Shown one piece after another: positions 37,938 to 48,152 of a stretch of DNA of 64,000 nucleotides. Within the stretch, counting starts at the first letter, position 1; every line of letters starts with the position of its first letter. Source of the DNA: Hyphomicrobiales bacterium. GTDB taxonomy: Bacteria > Pseudomonadota > Alphaproteobacteria > Rhizobiales > Rhizobiaceae. Below the pieces are notes generated by a model, which saw only the letters and a list, made by a program, of their open reading frames with translations, was not told the DNA's origin and did not search any database. Location of the stretch: positions 186,001 to 250,000 of the forward strand of contig UCIV01000024.1 in assembly GCA_900472575.1 (NCBI GenBank). Direction: 5' to 3'. The position numbers and the translations under genes are program-made.

Positions 37938-38774
37938 GTGAGCCCACCCATCCATCTTGACCGCGATGGCCATCGCACGGCCATCAAGTGGCATCGCGGC
38001 CGCCGCCGTATCTCCGATCCGGTCTTTACCGGCGGGCTTATCGTCGAGGCGATGCGGCTTGGCGCAAGCGTCGAAGTCGATCTCGTCGTTCACGGCGATC
38101 ATGGTTTCGCGGTCCTGCATGACCTGACGCTGGAGCGTGAGACGACCGGTGAGGGCAAGGTGCGCGACACATCCGCCGCAGCCCTGCGCGAGCTCCATCT
38201 GCGCGGCAATGACGGCGAGCCGATCACCGACAGGGTGCTGCTTTTGGAAGATCTCTGCGCGCTTCTGGCAGACGAGGGCGTGCATCCCGATGCGCTGCTG
38301 CAGCTCGATTACAAGGAAGACCTTCAGGCGCTGACGCCTGAAGCCATCGCCAATTTCGGCAGGGGTGCAGCGCCGATCGCCGCATCGCTCATTCTTTCGG
38401 GCGGCGATTTCGACGCTATCCAGGCTCTGGCAAAGGCGGCTCCCGGCATCGCCACCGGATATGACCCCTGTTACGGCGAAAGCCTGGCACGGCTGAAGGC
38501 GACGGGTGATTATTCGAGCTTCATCGAACAGGCGCTGAAGACGGCGCCCGATGCCCGGATGATCTATCTGGATTACCGCATCGTGCTTGCCGCCGCAGAC
38601 GCCGGTTTCGATCTCATTGCCCCCGTCCATGCAGTCGGCCGCTGCGTCGATGCCTGGACGATCAATCACATCACCCCTGAAACCATCCCACAGGTCGAAC
38701 GCCTCCTGAAGCTCAAAGTCGACCAGATCACCACAGATGACCCGGAAGGGTTAGCCAAGGCATTCCGTTCATGA
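37938..38774 (+). CDS. glycerophosphodiester phosphodiesterase family protein
   Basis: A 278-residue TIM-barrel GDPD protein. It has the HRG entry motif (WHRGRR), the acidic EVDLV strand, LHDLTLERETTG and a C-terminal VDQITTDDPEG block, as in GlpQ/UgpQ. It should hydrolyse glycerophosphodiesters to glycerol 3-phosphate and an alcohol. No signal peptide is present, so it works in the cytoplasm on imported substrate. The start is GTG, 3 bases after the ATPase stop. It overlaps the phosphatase gene by 4 bases. Confidence 0.85.
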   Translation: MSPPIHLDRDGHRTAIKWHRGRRRISDPVFTGGLIVEAMRLGASVEVDLVVHGDHGFAVLHDLTLERETTGEGKVRDTSAAALRELHLRGNDGEPITDRVLLLEDLCALLADEGVHPDALLQLDYKEDLQALTPEAIANFGRGAAPIAASLILSGGDFDAIQALAKAAPGIATGYDPCYGESLARLKATGDYSSFIEQALKTAPDARMIYLDYRIVLAAADAGFDLIAPVHAVGRCVDAWTINHITPETIPQVERLLKLKVDQITTDDPEGLAKAFRS

Positions 38775-39580
38775 CAGTCAATTACAGCAAGATCCTCGAT
38801 CACATGGTCGAAACCGCCCGTGAGGCCGGTGCCCTAACGCTTGAGCATTTCAAGCGCTTTCGCGATATCGAGATCGGCATCAAGGGGCCGGGTGATTTCG
38901 TCTCCGATGCCGACAAGCAATCCGAAACGCTGATCCGCGAGCGCCTGCTCAGCCAGTATCCCTGGGGCCTGACCGGCGAGGAATTCGCGCCCGTCGAAGG
39001 TTCCGACAGCGAACATCGCTGGCTGGTCGATCCGATCGATGGCACGACGAACTTCATCTATGGCCAGCATTACACGATCACGATTTCGCTGCGCCGTGGC
39101 AACGAAACGATGTGCGGGCTCGTCTACAATCCAGTTTCCGAGGAGATGTTCACCGCGATCAAGGGTGAGGGCGCTTATCTCAACGGTACGCGGCTCAATG
39201 TCAGCACCTCGACCGATGTGGCGCTGATGTGCGTCGGCACCGGCCTCCCAACGCCGAACCTGTCGCTGCATCCGGGCGCCTATCAGCGCCTTGACGAAAT
39301 CCGTGCTCCGATCGGTGCGGTCCGCATCGTCGGAAGTGCGGCCAATTCCTGCGCCTATGTCGCCTGCGGCCGGCTCACCGGTTATTACGAGGAGACGGGT
39401 TTTGTCGATACGGCAGCCGGGATCCTCATCGTCCAGGAAGCCGGCGGTATCGTCACCGACTGGTGGGGACGTGGCCCGGAAGTCTTTGAAAAGACCGGCA
39501 CGCTGATCGTCGCCAACCCGGCGACGCATGCCTATCTGCTCGAGCGCCTGCGCGGAGCACCGCCGAAAGACGCGGCCTGA
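38771..39580 (+). CDS. inositol monophosphatase family protein
   Basis: A 269-residue IMPase/SuhB-type protein. TGEEFAP, the metal motif WLVDPIDGTTNF and the late FVDTAAGILIVQEAGG block are all present. It dephosphorylates inositol phosphates or similar sugar phosphates using Mg2+. It is translationally coupled to the GDPD gene, so the two probably act on one imported compound in sequence; glycerophosphoinositol is the simplest candidate. A near-perfect terminator follows. Confidence 0.88.
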   Translation: MTVNYSKILDHMVETAREAGALTLEHFKRFRDIEIGIKGPGDFVSDADKQSETLIRERLLSQYPWGLTGEEFAPVEGSDSEHRWLVDPIDGTTNFIYGQHYTITISLRRGNETMCGLVYNPVSEEMFTAIKGEGAYLNGTRLNVSTSTDVALMCVGTGLPTPNLSLHPGAYQRLDEIRAPIGAVRIVGSAANSCAYVACGRLTGYYEETGFVDTAAGILIVQEAGGIVTDWWGRGPEVFEKTGTLIVANPATHAYLLERLRGAPPKDAA

Positions 39581-39586
39581 ATTCTT

Positions 39587-39618
39587 GCTCCATGCCCGCC
39601 TTTAGGCGGGCATGGAGC
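39587..39618 (+). terminator. strong terminator after the GDPD/IMPase operon
   Basis: A perfect 14-base stem GCTCCATGCCCGCC / GGCGGGCATGGAGC with a TTTA loop begins 7 bases after the stop, followed by TCTTGCCTCT. Nothing else is recognisable in 39619-39859. Confidence 0.85.
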
Positions 39619-39859
39619 TCTTGCCTCTCGCGATGTTATCTCGTCTGGCAAAGCTTATCGCCAACCTTCAAGCCGCCGCCCGTTCAAGGCAAATGCCACG
39701 TGCAGCACTCGGCAGATATTTGCGACAGATCAAAAGATACCCTGCGGTTCATTGTAACAATGAGCCAAAGGACACGTCGAACATTTTCCGGTTTTCAAAA
39801 GGCGCTGGTGCCGTCTGATCAATGTCGATCTCATTGATCTTCTGACGTGATAAACTGTT

Positions 39860-41713
39860 ATGGCGTCATTTGTTCACCGCCTTGTTCCAGATACAATTCG
39901 CGGCAAGCTCCTCGCGATTTTCGGTGTCGCGGTCATTTTGCCGATGGTTGCTGCGGGCATCCTGATGGAGCGTGAGGGCAAGTCTGCCCTGCTGCATGAG
40001 AAAGAGCAGAAACTCTTCGGCATAACGAGAATTCTCGACCTCTATCTGGATGCCGATTTGAAAGATCTGCTTGCCGACAGGCAGGCTTTGTCAATTGCTG
40101 CCAGGCAGGAACATCTCACGCAGCTGAACAACAGGCTTTCCTCCTTCACGGACATGGTTGCCGCTGCCAATCCGGGGATCGGCATCGGATATTATTCGAA
40201 AGCTCTGGATGCGATCGTTACCTATGGTCCGAGCAGGCAATATGGCCGCGCGATCGGAATGCCGATTGCTGCGGACCATCCGGGGCGGATTGTCATGAGA
40301 ACCGGCCATGAGCGGATAGAGACCGGTCCGCAGGTCCGTGGTTCGATCATGAATGCGATGCGCCCGATCAAGCAAGGTGAAGAAATCGTCGGTTACATAT
40401 GGGCAAACGAGCTGTCGACAGATGTCGAGCGGCAGACTTTCGCAATCGATCGGGCCGCCATATGGGTCTGCGGAACGGGTATTCTTCTTGGTACGGTCCT
40501 CGCCTTCGGCCTTTCCCGTGGCCTTGATCGCGATATCAAAAGCATCACGCGCGGATTGGCGCAGATGCGCACGGATCTGAGCGTCAAGATTCCCGAGCCG
40601 CGCGGGGAAATCGGTGCAATCGCGATCGAGATCAACGGGATGGCGCGCGCGGTTCTGGATGCGCGATCGGTCACCGAACGGATTTTACACAGCATCGCCG
40701 ATGGGGTTGTCGCCGTGGATAGCTCCAGCCGGATCACATCGATAAATCCTGCCGCGCAGAAAATGCTCGACGTGACCGCGCAGGAGGCGATTGGTCATCC
40801 TTCCGATCTTGTATTCGGAGAGAATTATATCTTTTCACGATTGCTGCTCGATGCGCTGGATGCGGGAGAAGAGCATACGGATATTCCTGGCGAGATCGTT
40901 CTGCAGGAGCGCAGCCTGCATGTGGCAGTGTCCAGTAATGTGCTGCGTGACAGCAGCGTGAAAACGATGGGTGCTGTTGTCGTCATCAAGGATCTTACGG
41001 AGCAAAGCCGCCTTCGAACGCAGGTCATGAGGGCCGACAGACTTGCGGGGCTCGGCGAACTCATGGCCGGCGTTGCGCATGAAATCCGCAATCCGCTGAC
41101 ATCCATCCGCGGGTTTATGCAGTTCCTGGAAAGCTGCGACGACATTGAGGAGTGGCAGAAATATTCCCCCTTGATCATCCGCCAGGTCGACAGTCTCAAC
41201 TCTATTATCGCTGAGCTCCTGGAGTTCGGAAAGCCGCGGCCGCCTGCGATCCAATTCGTCCAGATCAACGATCTGTTGAGAGAAGTGCTGCTTCTGGCTT
41301 GCGGCAAGTCGAGCGTCCATGTGGTGCTGGACCTGTCGCCCGACCTGCCCCCCATCGAGGGAGATGGCGAATCCCTGAAACAGGCGTTTCTGAACATCAT
41401 CATCAACGCGCTTCAGGCGATCGGGAGAAACGGCAGGATCGAGATTTCCACCTCGATGCAGACGAATAGCGTGGCACTGATCCGTTTCAGGGATGATGGC
41501 GAAGGGATTGCTGCCGAGGATCTCGAGAAGATCTTCGATCCTTTCTACTCCACCAAGCCGAATGGCACCGGTCTCGGCCTCGCCATGGTCCACCGCATCG
41601 TCGACGCCCACTACGGAACGGTGACGATCTTCTCGAAGCGAGGAAAGGGAGCTGAGGTCAACCTCCGGCTTCCCCAGTTACACCATAGAACCGATGAGTT
41701 GCCCGTATCATGA
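39860..41713 (+). CDS. atoS: sensor histidine kinase AtoS
   Basis: A 617-residue kinase, close to the 608 of E. coli AtoS. A first helix (about 18-35), a periplasmic sensor of about 160 residues, a second helix (about 195-213), HAMP, a PAS domain (about 270-380), the DHp domain with His in GVAHEIRNPLTSIRGF, and a HATPase with DDGEGIAAEDLEKIF and GTGLGLAMVH are seen in order. It phosphorylates AtoC, whose gene overlaps its end by 4 bases. The ribosome site before the ATG is poor. Acetoacetate or short-chain fatty acids are the expected cue. Confidence 0.85.
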   Translation: MASFVHRLVPDTIRGKLLAIFGVAVILPMVAAGILMEREGKSALLHEKEQKLFGITRILDLYLDADLKDLLADRQALSIAARQEHLTQLNNRLSSFTDMVAAANPGIGIGYYSKALDAIVTYGPSRQYGRAIGMPIAADHPGRIVMRTGHERIETGPQVRGSIMNAMRPIKQGEEIVGYIWANELSTDVERQTFAIDRAAIWVCGTGILLGTVLAFGLSRGLDRDIKSITRGLAQMRTDLSVKIPEPRGEIGAIAIEINGMARAVLDARSVTERILHSIADGVVAVDSSSRITSINPAAQKMLDVTAQEAIGHPSDLVFGENYIFSRLLLDALDAGEEHTDIPGEIVLQERSLHVAVSSNVLRDSSVKTMGAVVVIKDLTEQSRLRTQVMRADRLAGLGELMAGVAHEIRNPLTSIRGFMQFLESCDDIEEWQKYSPLIIRQVDSLNSIIAELLEFGKPRPPAIQFVQINDLLREVLLLACGKSSVHVVLDLSPDLPPIEGDGESLKQAFLNIIINALQAIGRNGRIEISTSMQTNSVALIRFRDDGEGIAAEDLEKIFDPFYSTKPNGTGLGLAMVHRIVDAHYGTVTIFSKRGKGAEVNLRLPQLHHRTDELPVS

Positions 41714-43095
41714 ACAGATCCACCAGCACCGCCCTTGTCGTCGACGATGACGAGGCCATTCGTGAGATGCTCATGGCCGTGCTGACGAAGGCGGGTTATG
41801 TCGTCACCACGGCCCGTGATGGGATGGAAGCCGTTGCGGCATTTTCGACGCAGCGGCCCGACATCGTCCTGATGGATATCCGGATGCCGAACATGACCGG
41901 TCTTCAGGCTCTGGCCGAGATACGCCGGATAGATCGGGCGGCAACCGTAATCCTGATGACCGCCTATGCCGAGGTCGGTACCGCTGTGCAGGCGATAAAG
42001 GACGGCGCATTCGATTACATCATCAAGCCGTTCGATATCGAGGAGGTCATGCTCCTCATCGGCAGGTCGCTCCAGATGCGGACGATGCGCGACGATATCG
42101 CAGCGCTTCAGCGGGAGCTTTCTGCTAGCTACCGCATGGATCGCATCCTCACCAATAGTCCGAAAATGCTGAGCCTGCTGCAGATGGTGGCCAAGGTTGC
42201 GAGAAGCAATGCAACGGTGCTGGTGACGGGAGAAAGCGGCACCGGGAAGGAAATGATTGCTTCGGCCATCCACTATAACAGTACGCGCAGCAACGGCCCC
42301 TTCGTCAAGATCAACTGCGCGGCCGTGCCTGAAGGATTGCTCGAAAGCGAATTCTTCGGCCACGAGAAGGGGGCCTTTTCCGGCGCGGTCTCTCGCCGGT
42401 CGGGACGCTTCGAGCAGGCGGATGGCGGAACCCTGTTTCTGGATGAAATCGGCGATATTTCCGCCAGCCTGCAGGTAAAGCTCCTGCGGGTCCTGCAGGA
42501 GCGGGAGTTCGAGCGTGTCGGTGGCGACAAGCTCATACCTGCGGATGTTCGCATTGTCGTCGCGACCAACAGGAACCTGGAGGAAATGGTCCGGCAGAAC
42601 CTTTTCCGCCAGGACCTCTATTTCCGTCTCAATGTCGTTACGCTGCGAACGGTTCCGTTGCGCGAAAGACCGGAGGACGTCCGCCTTCTGTCCAGCCATT
42701 TCCTCCAGCGCTTCGCTTCCGAAAACCATATCGACGTCGATGGCTTCGATCAGAATGCCGTCGAATGCCTGATGCGATATTCGTGGCCGGGGAATGTCCG
42801 CGAGCTTTCCAATGCTGTGGAGCGCGCGGTCGTCATGAGCACGGGCGGCCTGGTTTTTGCCGAAGACCTGCCGGAAAATATCAGATGCGGTCTGGAAGAA
42901 GGCAGCGACCTGACCGTGACAACGGAGCCGGACGATCGGGACAAGGCGCTGCGCGACCTGATCTCGGATTATGAAGCCAGGGTCATCGCCGAAGCCTTGA
43001 CGCGCAATGGTGGCAACAGGGTCAAGACGGCCCGGCAGCTTGGGATCAGCCGCCGCTCGCTGCTTTACAAGCTGCAGGAATACGAACTTACCTGA
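41710..43095 (+). CDS. atoC: sigma-54 response regulator AtoC
   Basis: A 461-residue NtrC-type activator. The receiver (about 8-125) has phospho-acceptor Asp in IVLMDIRMPNMTG. The AAA+ domain (about 145-380) has Walker A GESGTGKE, the sigma-54 contact loop as GAFSGA, where GAFTGA is standard, and Walker B GGTLFLDEIGDI. A Fis-type helix-turn-helix ends the protein (NGGNRVKTARQLGISRRSLL). It activates the atoDAEB operon from the sigma-54 promoter at 43218; tandem sites for it lie at 43119-43154. Confidence 0.9.
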   Translation: MNRSTSTALVVDDDEAIREMLMAVLTKAGYVVTTARDGMEAVAAFSTQRPDIVLMDIRMPNMTGLQALAEIRRIDRAATVILMTAYAEVGTAVQAIKDGAFDYIIKPFDIEEVMLLIGRSLQMRTMRDDIAALQRELSASYRMDRILTNSPKMLSLLQMVAKVARSNATVLVTGESGTGKEMIASAIHYNSTRSNGPFVKINCAAVPEGLLESEFFGHEKGAFSGAVSRRSGRFEQADGGTLFLDEIGDISASLQVKLLRVLQEREFERVGGDKLIPADVRIVVATNRNLEEMVRQNLFRQDLYFRLNVVTLRTVPLRERPEDVRLLSSHFLQRFASENHIDVDGFDQNAVECLMRYSWPGNVRELSNAVERAVVMSTGGLVFAEDLPENIRCGLEEGSDLTVTTEPDDRDKALRDLISDYEARVIAEALTRNGGNRVKTARQLGISRRSLLYKLQEYELT

Positions 43096-43118
43096 ACCGC
43101 CCGGCTTTGCCGGAAGTG

Positions 43119-43154
43119 GTGCGCAACGCTGTGCGCACTATGCAGGATCTTGCA
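43119..43154 (+). promoter_or_regulatory. candidate AtoC enhancer sites
   Basis: GTGCGCA-ACGCTG-TGCGCAC (43119-43138) is a perfect 7-base inverted repeat with a 6-base spacer. A second, partial copy TGCA-GGATCT-TGCA (43141-43154) has the same spacer. Their centres are 19 bases apart, and they lie 80-100 bases before the -24/-12 promoter, a usual enhancer distance. Confidence 0.6.
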
Positions 43155-43217
43155 CCGATAACCTCTTCCCCAGCTATCAAACCGCAAGCCTGAAGCGCTC
43201 TTAGCGCTGAATGAAGG

Positions 43218-43233
43218 TGGCACGCTTTATGCA
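43218..43233 (+). promoter_or_regulatory. sigma-54 (-24/-12) promoter of atoDAEB
   Basis: TGGCAC-GCTTT-ATGCA matches the sigma-54 consensus TGGCAC-N5-TTGCA with one mismatch and keeps the essential GG and GC at the correct spacing. It lies 138 bases before atoD and behind a sigma-54 activator gene. Confidence 0.85.
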
Positions 43234-43370
43234 ATTTAAATAGGCGAACCGCCTGAAAAGGTCTCTCGTGAAGCATTTTTTCCAGGCAGTTCAGGAGGAT
43301 CAGTCCTGCCGGCCCCTATCCGCGCTGACAGGCAAATTCTCCTTCCCGTCAAGGAAAGGATGAATATTTC

Positions 43371-44033
43371 ATGAGTAAATTGCGAAACCTGGAAGATGCC
43401 GTTGCGGCTATTCCCGATGGTGCGGTGTTGATGATCGGCGGCTTTATGGGCGCCGGCACGCCCCACCGTCTAATGAACGAACTCGTGCGGCAAGGCAAAA
43501 AGGGCCTGACGGTCATTGCCAATGACACCGCCCGCCCGAATGTCGGTATCGGCAAGCTGATCGATGCGAAACTTGTAGCAAGGCTGGTAACCAGCCATAT
43601 CGGCACCAATTCCGAAACACAGCGGCAGATGATTGCTGGAGAAACGCAGGTCGAGCTCGTGCCTCAGGGCACGCTTGCGGAGCGCATTCGCTCCGGCGGT
43701 TTCGGGCTTGGCGGCGTTCTCACGCCGACAGGCGTCGGCACGACCGTGGAGGAAGGCAAACAGACAATCGAGATCGACGGCAAAACCTATCTCGTCGAGA
43801 AACCGCTAAAGGCGGATTTCGCCCTGATCAATGCCAAGCGCGCTGATTATTACGGAAACGTCGATTACGCGCTGACGGCGCGAAATTTCAATCCACTGAT
43901 GGCAATGGCGGCCGAAACCGTGATCGTCGAAGCCGTGGACATCGTTCCCGTCGGCGTTATCCCACCGGATGTGGTCGTCACCCCGAATGTGCTGGTGGAC
44001 TACCTCATTGCTACGGAGAACCGTCATGGATGA
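43371..44033 (+). CDS. atoD: acetoacetate:CoA transferase alpha subunit
   Basis: A 220-residue family I CoA-transferase subunit A. It has the GGFMGAGTPH glycine-rich loop and GGFGLGGVLTPTG. It pairs with AtoA to move CoA from acetyl-CoA to acetoacetate or short fatty acids. AAAGGA lies before the ATG. Its end overlaps atoA by 8 bases. Confidence 0.95.
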   Translation: MSKLRNLEDAVAAIPDGAVLMIGGFMGAGTPHRLMNELVRQGKKGLTVIANDTARPNVGIGKLIDAKLVARLVTSHIGTNSETQRQMIAGETQVELVPQGTLAERIRSGGFGLGGVLTPTGVGTTVEEGKQTIEIDGKTYLVEKPLKADFALINAKRADYYGNVDYALTARNFNPLMAMAAETVIVEAVDIVPVGVIPPDVVVTPNVLVDYLIATENRHG

Positions 44034-44682
44034 AAAGACTTTGATCGCCAAGCGTGTTGCGCTTGAACTACAGGATGGTTTCCTGGTCAATCTGGGTATC
44101 GGCTTGCCGACGATGGTTGCCGCCTACCTGCCCAATAACTTGAATGTTTTCTTCCAATCGGAAAACGGCATCATCGGCATGTCGGCGCTTCCTGAACAGG
44201 GCTTTGCGCTCGGAGATCTGACCGACGCCGGCGGCGCTTTCATCGGCGCCCTGCCGGGAGCCTGCGCCTTCGACAGCGCTACGTCCTTCGGGCTCATCCG
44301 GGGCGGCCACCTCGACGTCACTGTCCTTGGCGGCCTGCAGGTCGATCAGTCGGGGCAACTCGCCAACTGGATGGTGCCGGGCAAGATGGTGCCGGGCATG
44401 GGCGGGGCGATGGACCTCGTTTCGGGTGCAAAGCGTGTGATCGTTGCCATGCAGCATACGGCCAAGGGCAAGTCTAAAATCGTGCAGAAATGCACGCTGC
44501 CGCTGACCTCGGTGCGCCGCGTCGATCTGATTGTCACGGACCTTGCCGTTCTTCAGCCAAGCGAAGAAGGCCTTATCCTCAAGGAGACCGCGCCCGGCGT
44601 CTCGATCGATCAGGTAAAGGCCGCAACTGACTGCGAGCTGATCATTCCCTCGAACGTTCCCGAGATGCAGATCACAGAGTGA
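44026..44682 (+). CDS. atoA: acetoacetate:CoA transferase beta subunit
   Basis: A 218-residue subunit B. The catalytic Glu sits in the SENGIIGM segment, and GGHLDVTVLGGLQVD and PGMGGAMDL are conserved. The ATG at 44026 follows GGAGAACC and lies inside the end of atoD. The frame further upstream does not look coding. Confidence 0.95.
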   Translation: MDEKTLIAKRVALELQDGFLVNLGIGLPTMVAAYLPNNLNVFFQSENGIIGMSALPEQGFALGDLTDAGGAFIGALPGACAFDSATSFGLIRGGHLDVTVLGGLQVDQSGQLANWMVPGKMVPGMGGAMDLVSGAKRVIVAMQHTAKGKSKIVQKCTLPLTSVRRVDLIVTDLAVLQPSEEGLILKETAPGVSIDQVKAATDCELIIPSNVPEMQITE

Positions 44683-44711
44683 TCCTTCTCTCATTCAGAA
44701 AGAGATAAATC

Positions 44712-46079
44712 ATGTCGTCCGTTCCCAGCGGGGAAACGAGCGCGAGCCGTTTCAACCCCATTCACGCCCTGACGAAGGGCCTTTCAAGCCTTGTAAGCCG
44801 TTACCTGCCTGATCCACTGGTCTTTGCCATTCTCCTGACGATCATCACGTTTGCCCTTGGCGTCTTCCTGACGCAGTCTTCCGTGCTCGACATGGTGAAT
44901 ATGTGGGGCGACGGTTTCTGGAACCTTCTGGCATTCTCGATGCAGATGGCTTTGGTTCTGGTGACCGGCCATGCCCTGGCCAGTTCCGATCCCATCCACA
45001 AACTGATGGTGAAGCTGTCCTCCATTGCCAAGACACCGCGTCAGGGCGTCATGCTGGTCGTGTTTGCCTCGAGCGTTGCCTGCGTCATCAACTGGGGCTT
45101 CGGTCTGGTTGTCGGCGCCATGTTCGCCCGTCAGGTAGCCCGTCGTATTCCCGCAGCAGATTATCGCCTGCTGATTGCGTCGGCCTATATCGGCTTCATG
45201 ACCTGGCACGGCGGCCTTTCGGCCTCTGTTCCGCTGGTCGCCGCCACTCCGGGCAATCCAATGGAGAAGTCGGTCGGTCTCATCCCGATTTCCGACACGA
45301 TCTTCACCGGCTACAACATCTTCATCACAGTCGCCCTCATCGTCGTCCTGCCGTTCCTGTGCCGCTTCATGCACCCTGCCGAAAAGGATGTCGTCGCGAT
45401 CGATCCCAAGCTCCTGAAGCCGGAAGAATCGACGAAACGTGTTCTGGGGCCGGATGCCACCTTTGCGGAACGCCTGGAAGAAAGCCGCGTCTTCGTCTGG
45501 ATCGTTGCTGCGCTCGGTATCGTCTATCTGGTTCAGTATTTCCAGAGCCATGGCTTCAACATGACGGTCAACATCGTCAACCTGATCATGGTGATTGCCG
45601 GCTTGCTGCTGCACCAGACCCCGATGGCATATGCTCGCGCCATCAGCAATGCCGCCCGCGGAACGGCAGGGATCATGATCCAGTTCCCGTTCTATGCCGG
45701 CATTCAGATGATGATGGAGCATTCCGGTCTGGGTGGTCTGATCACCAACTGGTTCGTTGAAATAGCCAACAAGGACACATTCCCGGTTCTGGCATTCCTG
45801 TCGTCCGGCTTCATCAACTTTGCCGTACCTTCCGGTGGCGGACACTGGGTCGTCCAGGGTCCCTTCATCATGCCGGCGGCACAGGCTCTCGGCGTGGACA
45901 AGGGCATGGCCGCCATGGCGATCGCCTATGGCGAAGAGTGGATGAACATGGCTCAGCCCTTCTGGGCACTGCCGGCACTTGCAATCGCTGGACTCGGGGT
46001 CCGCGACATCATGGGCTATTGCGTGACCGCACTCATCGTCACGCTGCCGATCTTCCTTATAGGCCTCTACTGCTTCTGA
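44712..46079 (+). CDS. atoE: short-chain fatty acid transporter AtoE
   Basis: A 455-residue membrane protein with about twelve helices. [19 protein letters not shown] and [18 protein letters not shown] are signatures of the AtoE family. It imports short-chain fatty acids such as butyrate or acetoacetate. It lies between the CoA transferase and thiolase genes in one operon. Confidence 0.93.
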   Translation: MSSVPSGETSASRFNPIHALTKGLSSLVSRYLPDPLVFAILLTIITFALGVFLTQSSVLDMVNMWGDGFWNLLAFSMQMALVLVTGHALASSDPIHKLMVKLSSIAKTPRQGVMLVVFASSVACVINWGFGLVVGAMFARQVARRIPAADYRLLIASAYIGFMTWHGGLSASVPLVAATPGNPMEKSVGLIPISDTIFTGYNIFITVALIVVLPFLCRFMHPAEKDVVAIDPKLLKPEESTKRVLGPDATFAERLEESRVFVWIVAALGIVYLVQYFQSHGFNMTVNIVNLIMVIAGLLLHQTPMAYARAISNAARGTAGIMIQFPFYAGIQMMMEHSGLGGLITNWFVEIANKDTFPVLAFLSSGFINFAVPSGGGHWVVQGPFIMPAAQALGVDKGMAAMAIAYGEEWMNMAQPFWALPALAIAGLGVRDIMGYCVTALIVTLPIFLIGLYCF

Positions 46080-46155
46080 CATCGGCGCGCGCCGGCAAAC
46101 CCCGGCGCTCCTGTTTCTCCTTTTGAAAATGGCCAAAAGTGCCGGAGTAAAAACC

Positions 46156-47328
<1,173 letters not shown>

Positions 47329-47408
47329 TCTCGTTTGGTCAGCGGCTGTTTCCCAAGGCCGTTGATCATCTCGCAGGCGTCTCTCCTCAGCGTCCCCGCG
47401 GGATATGT

Positions 47409-47441
47409 ACCGGGCAACTCGATTTGGTAGGGTTGCCCGGT
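47409..47441 (+). terminator. hairpin after the ato operon
   Basis: A perfect 10-base stem ACCGGGCAAC / GTTGCCCGGT with a 13-base loop lies 80 bases after atoB. There is no T run. In the rest of the 311-base interval 47329-47639 I see only a weak short frame (47440-47640) that I do not accept as a gene. Confidence 0.5.
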
Positions 47442-47639
47442 GCATCTGACCTCTGAGGGAAATACCTGCAGAAGTGGCTGGCGATTGGCTGAGCATATCG
47501 TCGTCGCCGTCTTCACACCCAAGTGTGTGGCTATTCAGCCCAATTTGCCTACGGGCTATTGCCTGTTTGCGAGAGATGCTTATCTCCGGGACATGGAGAC
47601 AATCTCGATTACACAAGGCTCGATGACACAGGTGAAGTG

Positions 47640-48116
47640 ATGGCTTTGGCCGCAGCCGTCGCGATCCTGTTGGTGGGGTTGCTGTTTCTCTTTAATCGAC
47701 GCGCCGCCTATCCAGCATTGGCGCTGGTGGCGATCATCGGCGTCACTGTTGCTGTCGCAACTGCGCTGCAACCTTCAACACGCCAGAATACCACGGAAGC
47801 GGTTACGGCAAAAGCGTCGGTAGACCCGGCCACTTGCACCGACCCGTCAAAACCTGTCGCGATCGAATTTCTCAATGGCAATGATGCGTCGGTTCAGCGG
47901 GTATCCTTCAGCCTCCTGGGGCGTCTGAAAGGACACTCGTCGGTCACCTATCGCGGCTTTATGCGGGACGATACTATCATCGAGCCGGGTCAGACTGTCG
48001 TCACCTGCCATGGCCTGCTTCCGCTCGGCTTCGCCTCGCCAAGACCAGCGATCATTACCCCCGAAGACTATAATTGGTTCGTCGATATCTCGCTTGTCGA
48101 TTTTTCGACGCGTTAG
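47640..48116 (+). CDS. hypothetical membrane-anchored protein, 158 aa
   Basis: I do not recognise this protein. Residues about 3-20 and 25-43 form two hydrophobic helices separated by NRRA, followed by a soluble domain of about 110 residues with two Cys (DPATCTDP and VVTCHGLLP), which could form a disulfide if this part is periplasmic. GGTGAAG precedes the ATG, which overlaps the TGA of a doubtful upstream frame. A terminator overlaps its stop. It stands alone between the ato operon and the convergent DUF2264 gene. Confidence 0.65.
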   Translation: MALAAAVAILLVGLLFLFNRRAAYPALALVAIIGVTVAVATALQPSTRQNTTEAVTAKASVDPATCTDPSKPVAIEFLNGNDASVQRVSFSLLGRLKGHSSVTYRGFMRDDTIIEPGQTVVTCHGLLPLGFASPRPAIITPEDYNWFVDISLVDFSTR

Positions 48117-48144
48117 TCTCCCCAGGCGGAAATCCGGGGAGACT
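48115..48144. terminator. bidirectional terminator
   Basis: AGTCTCCCC / GGGGAGACT, a perfect 9-base stem with a 12-base loop, starts at the stop of the hypothetical gene and lies 9 bases from the end of the convergent DUF2264 gene. It is flanked by a T-rich stretch on the right. Confidence 0.7.
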
Positions 48145-48152
48145 GGTTTCGG

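Noticed and set aside
36888-38669. 593-codon frame antisense to the ATPase and GDPD genes
   Set aside because: Shadow frame crossing two real genes, no motif.
39612-39818. 68-codon frame after the IMPase gene
   Set aside because: Starts inside the terminator hairpin, no ribosome site.
47440-47640. 66-codon frame between atoB and the hypothetical gene, ending TGATG on the next start
   Set aside because: The overlap would suit coupling, but it starts at the hairpin's end, lacks a ribosome site and shows no protein-like pattern.
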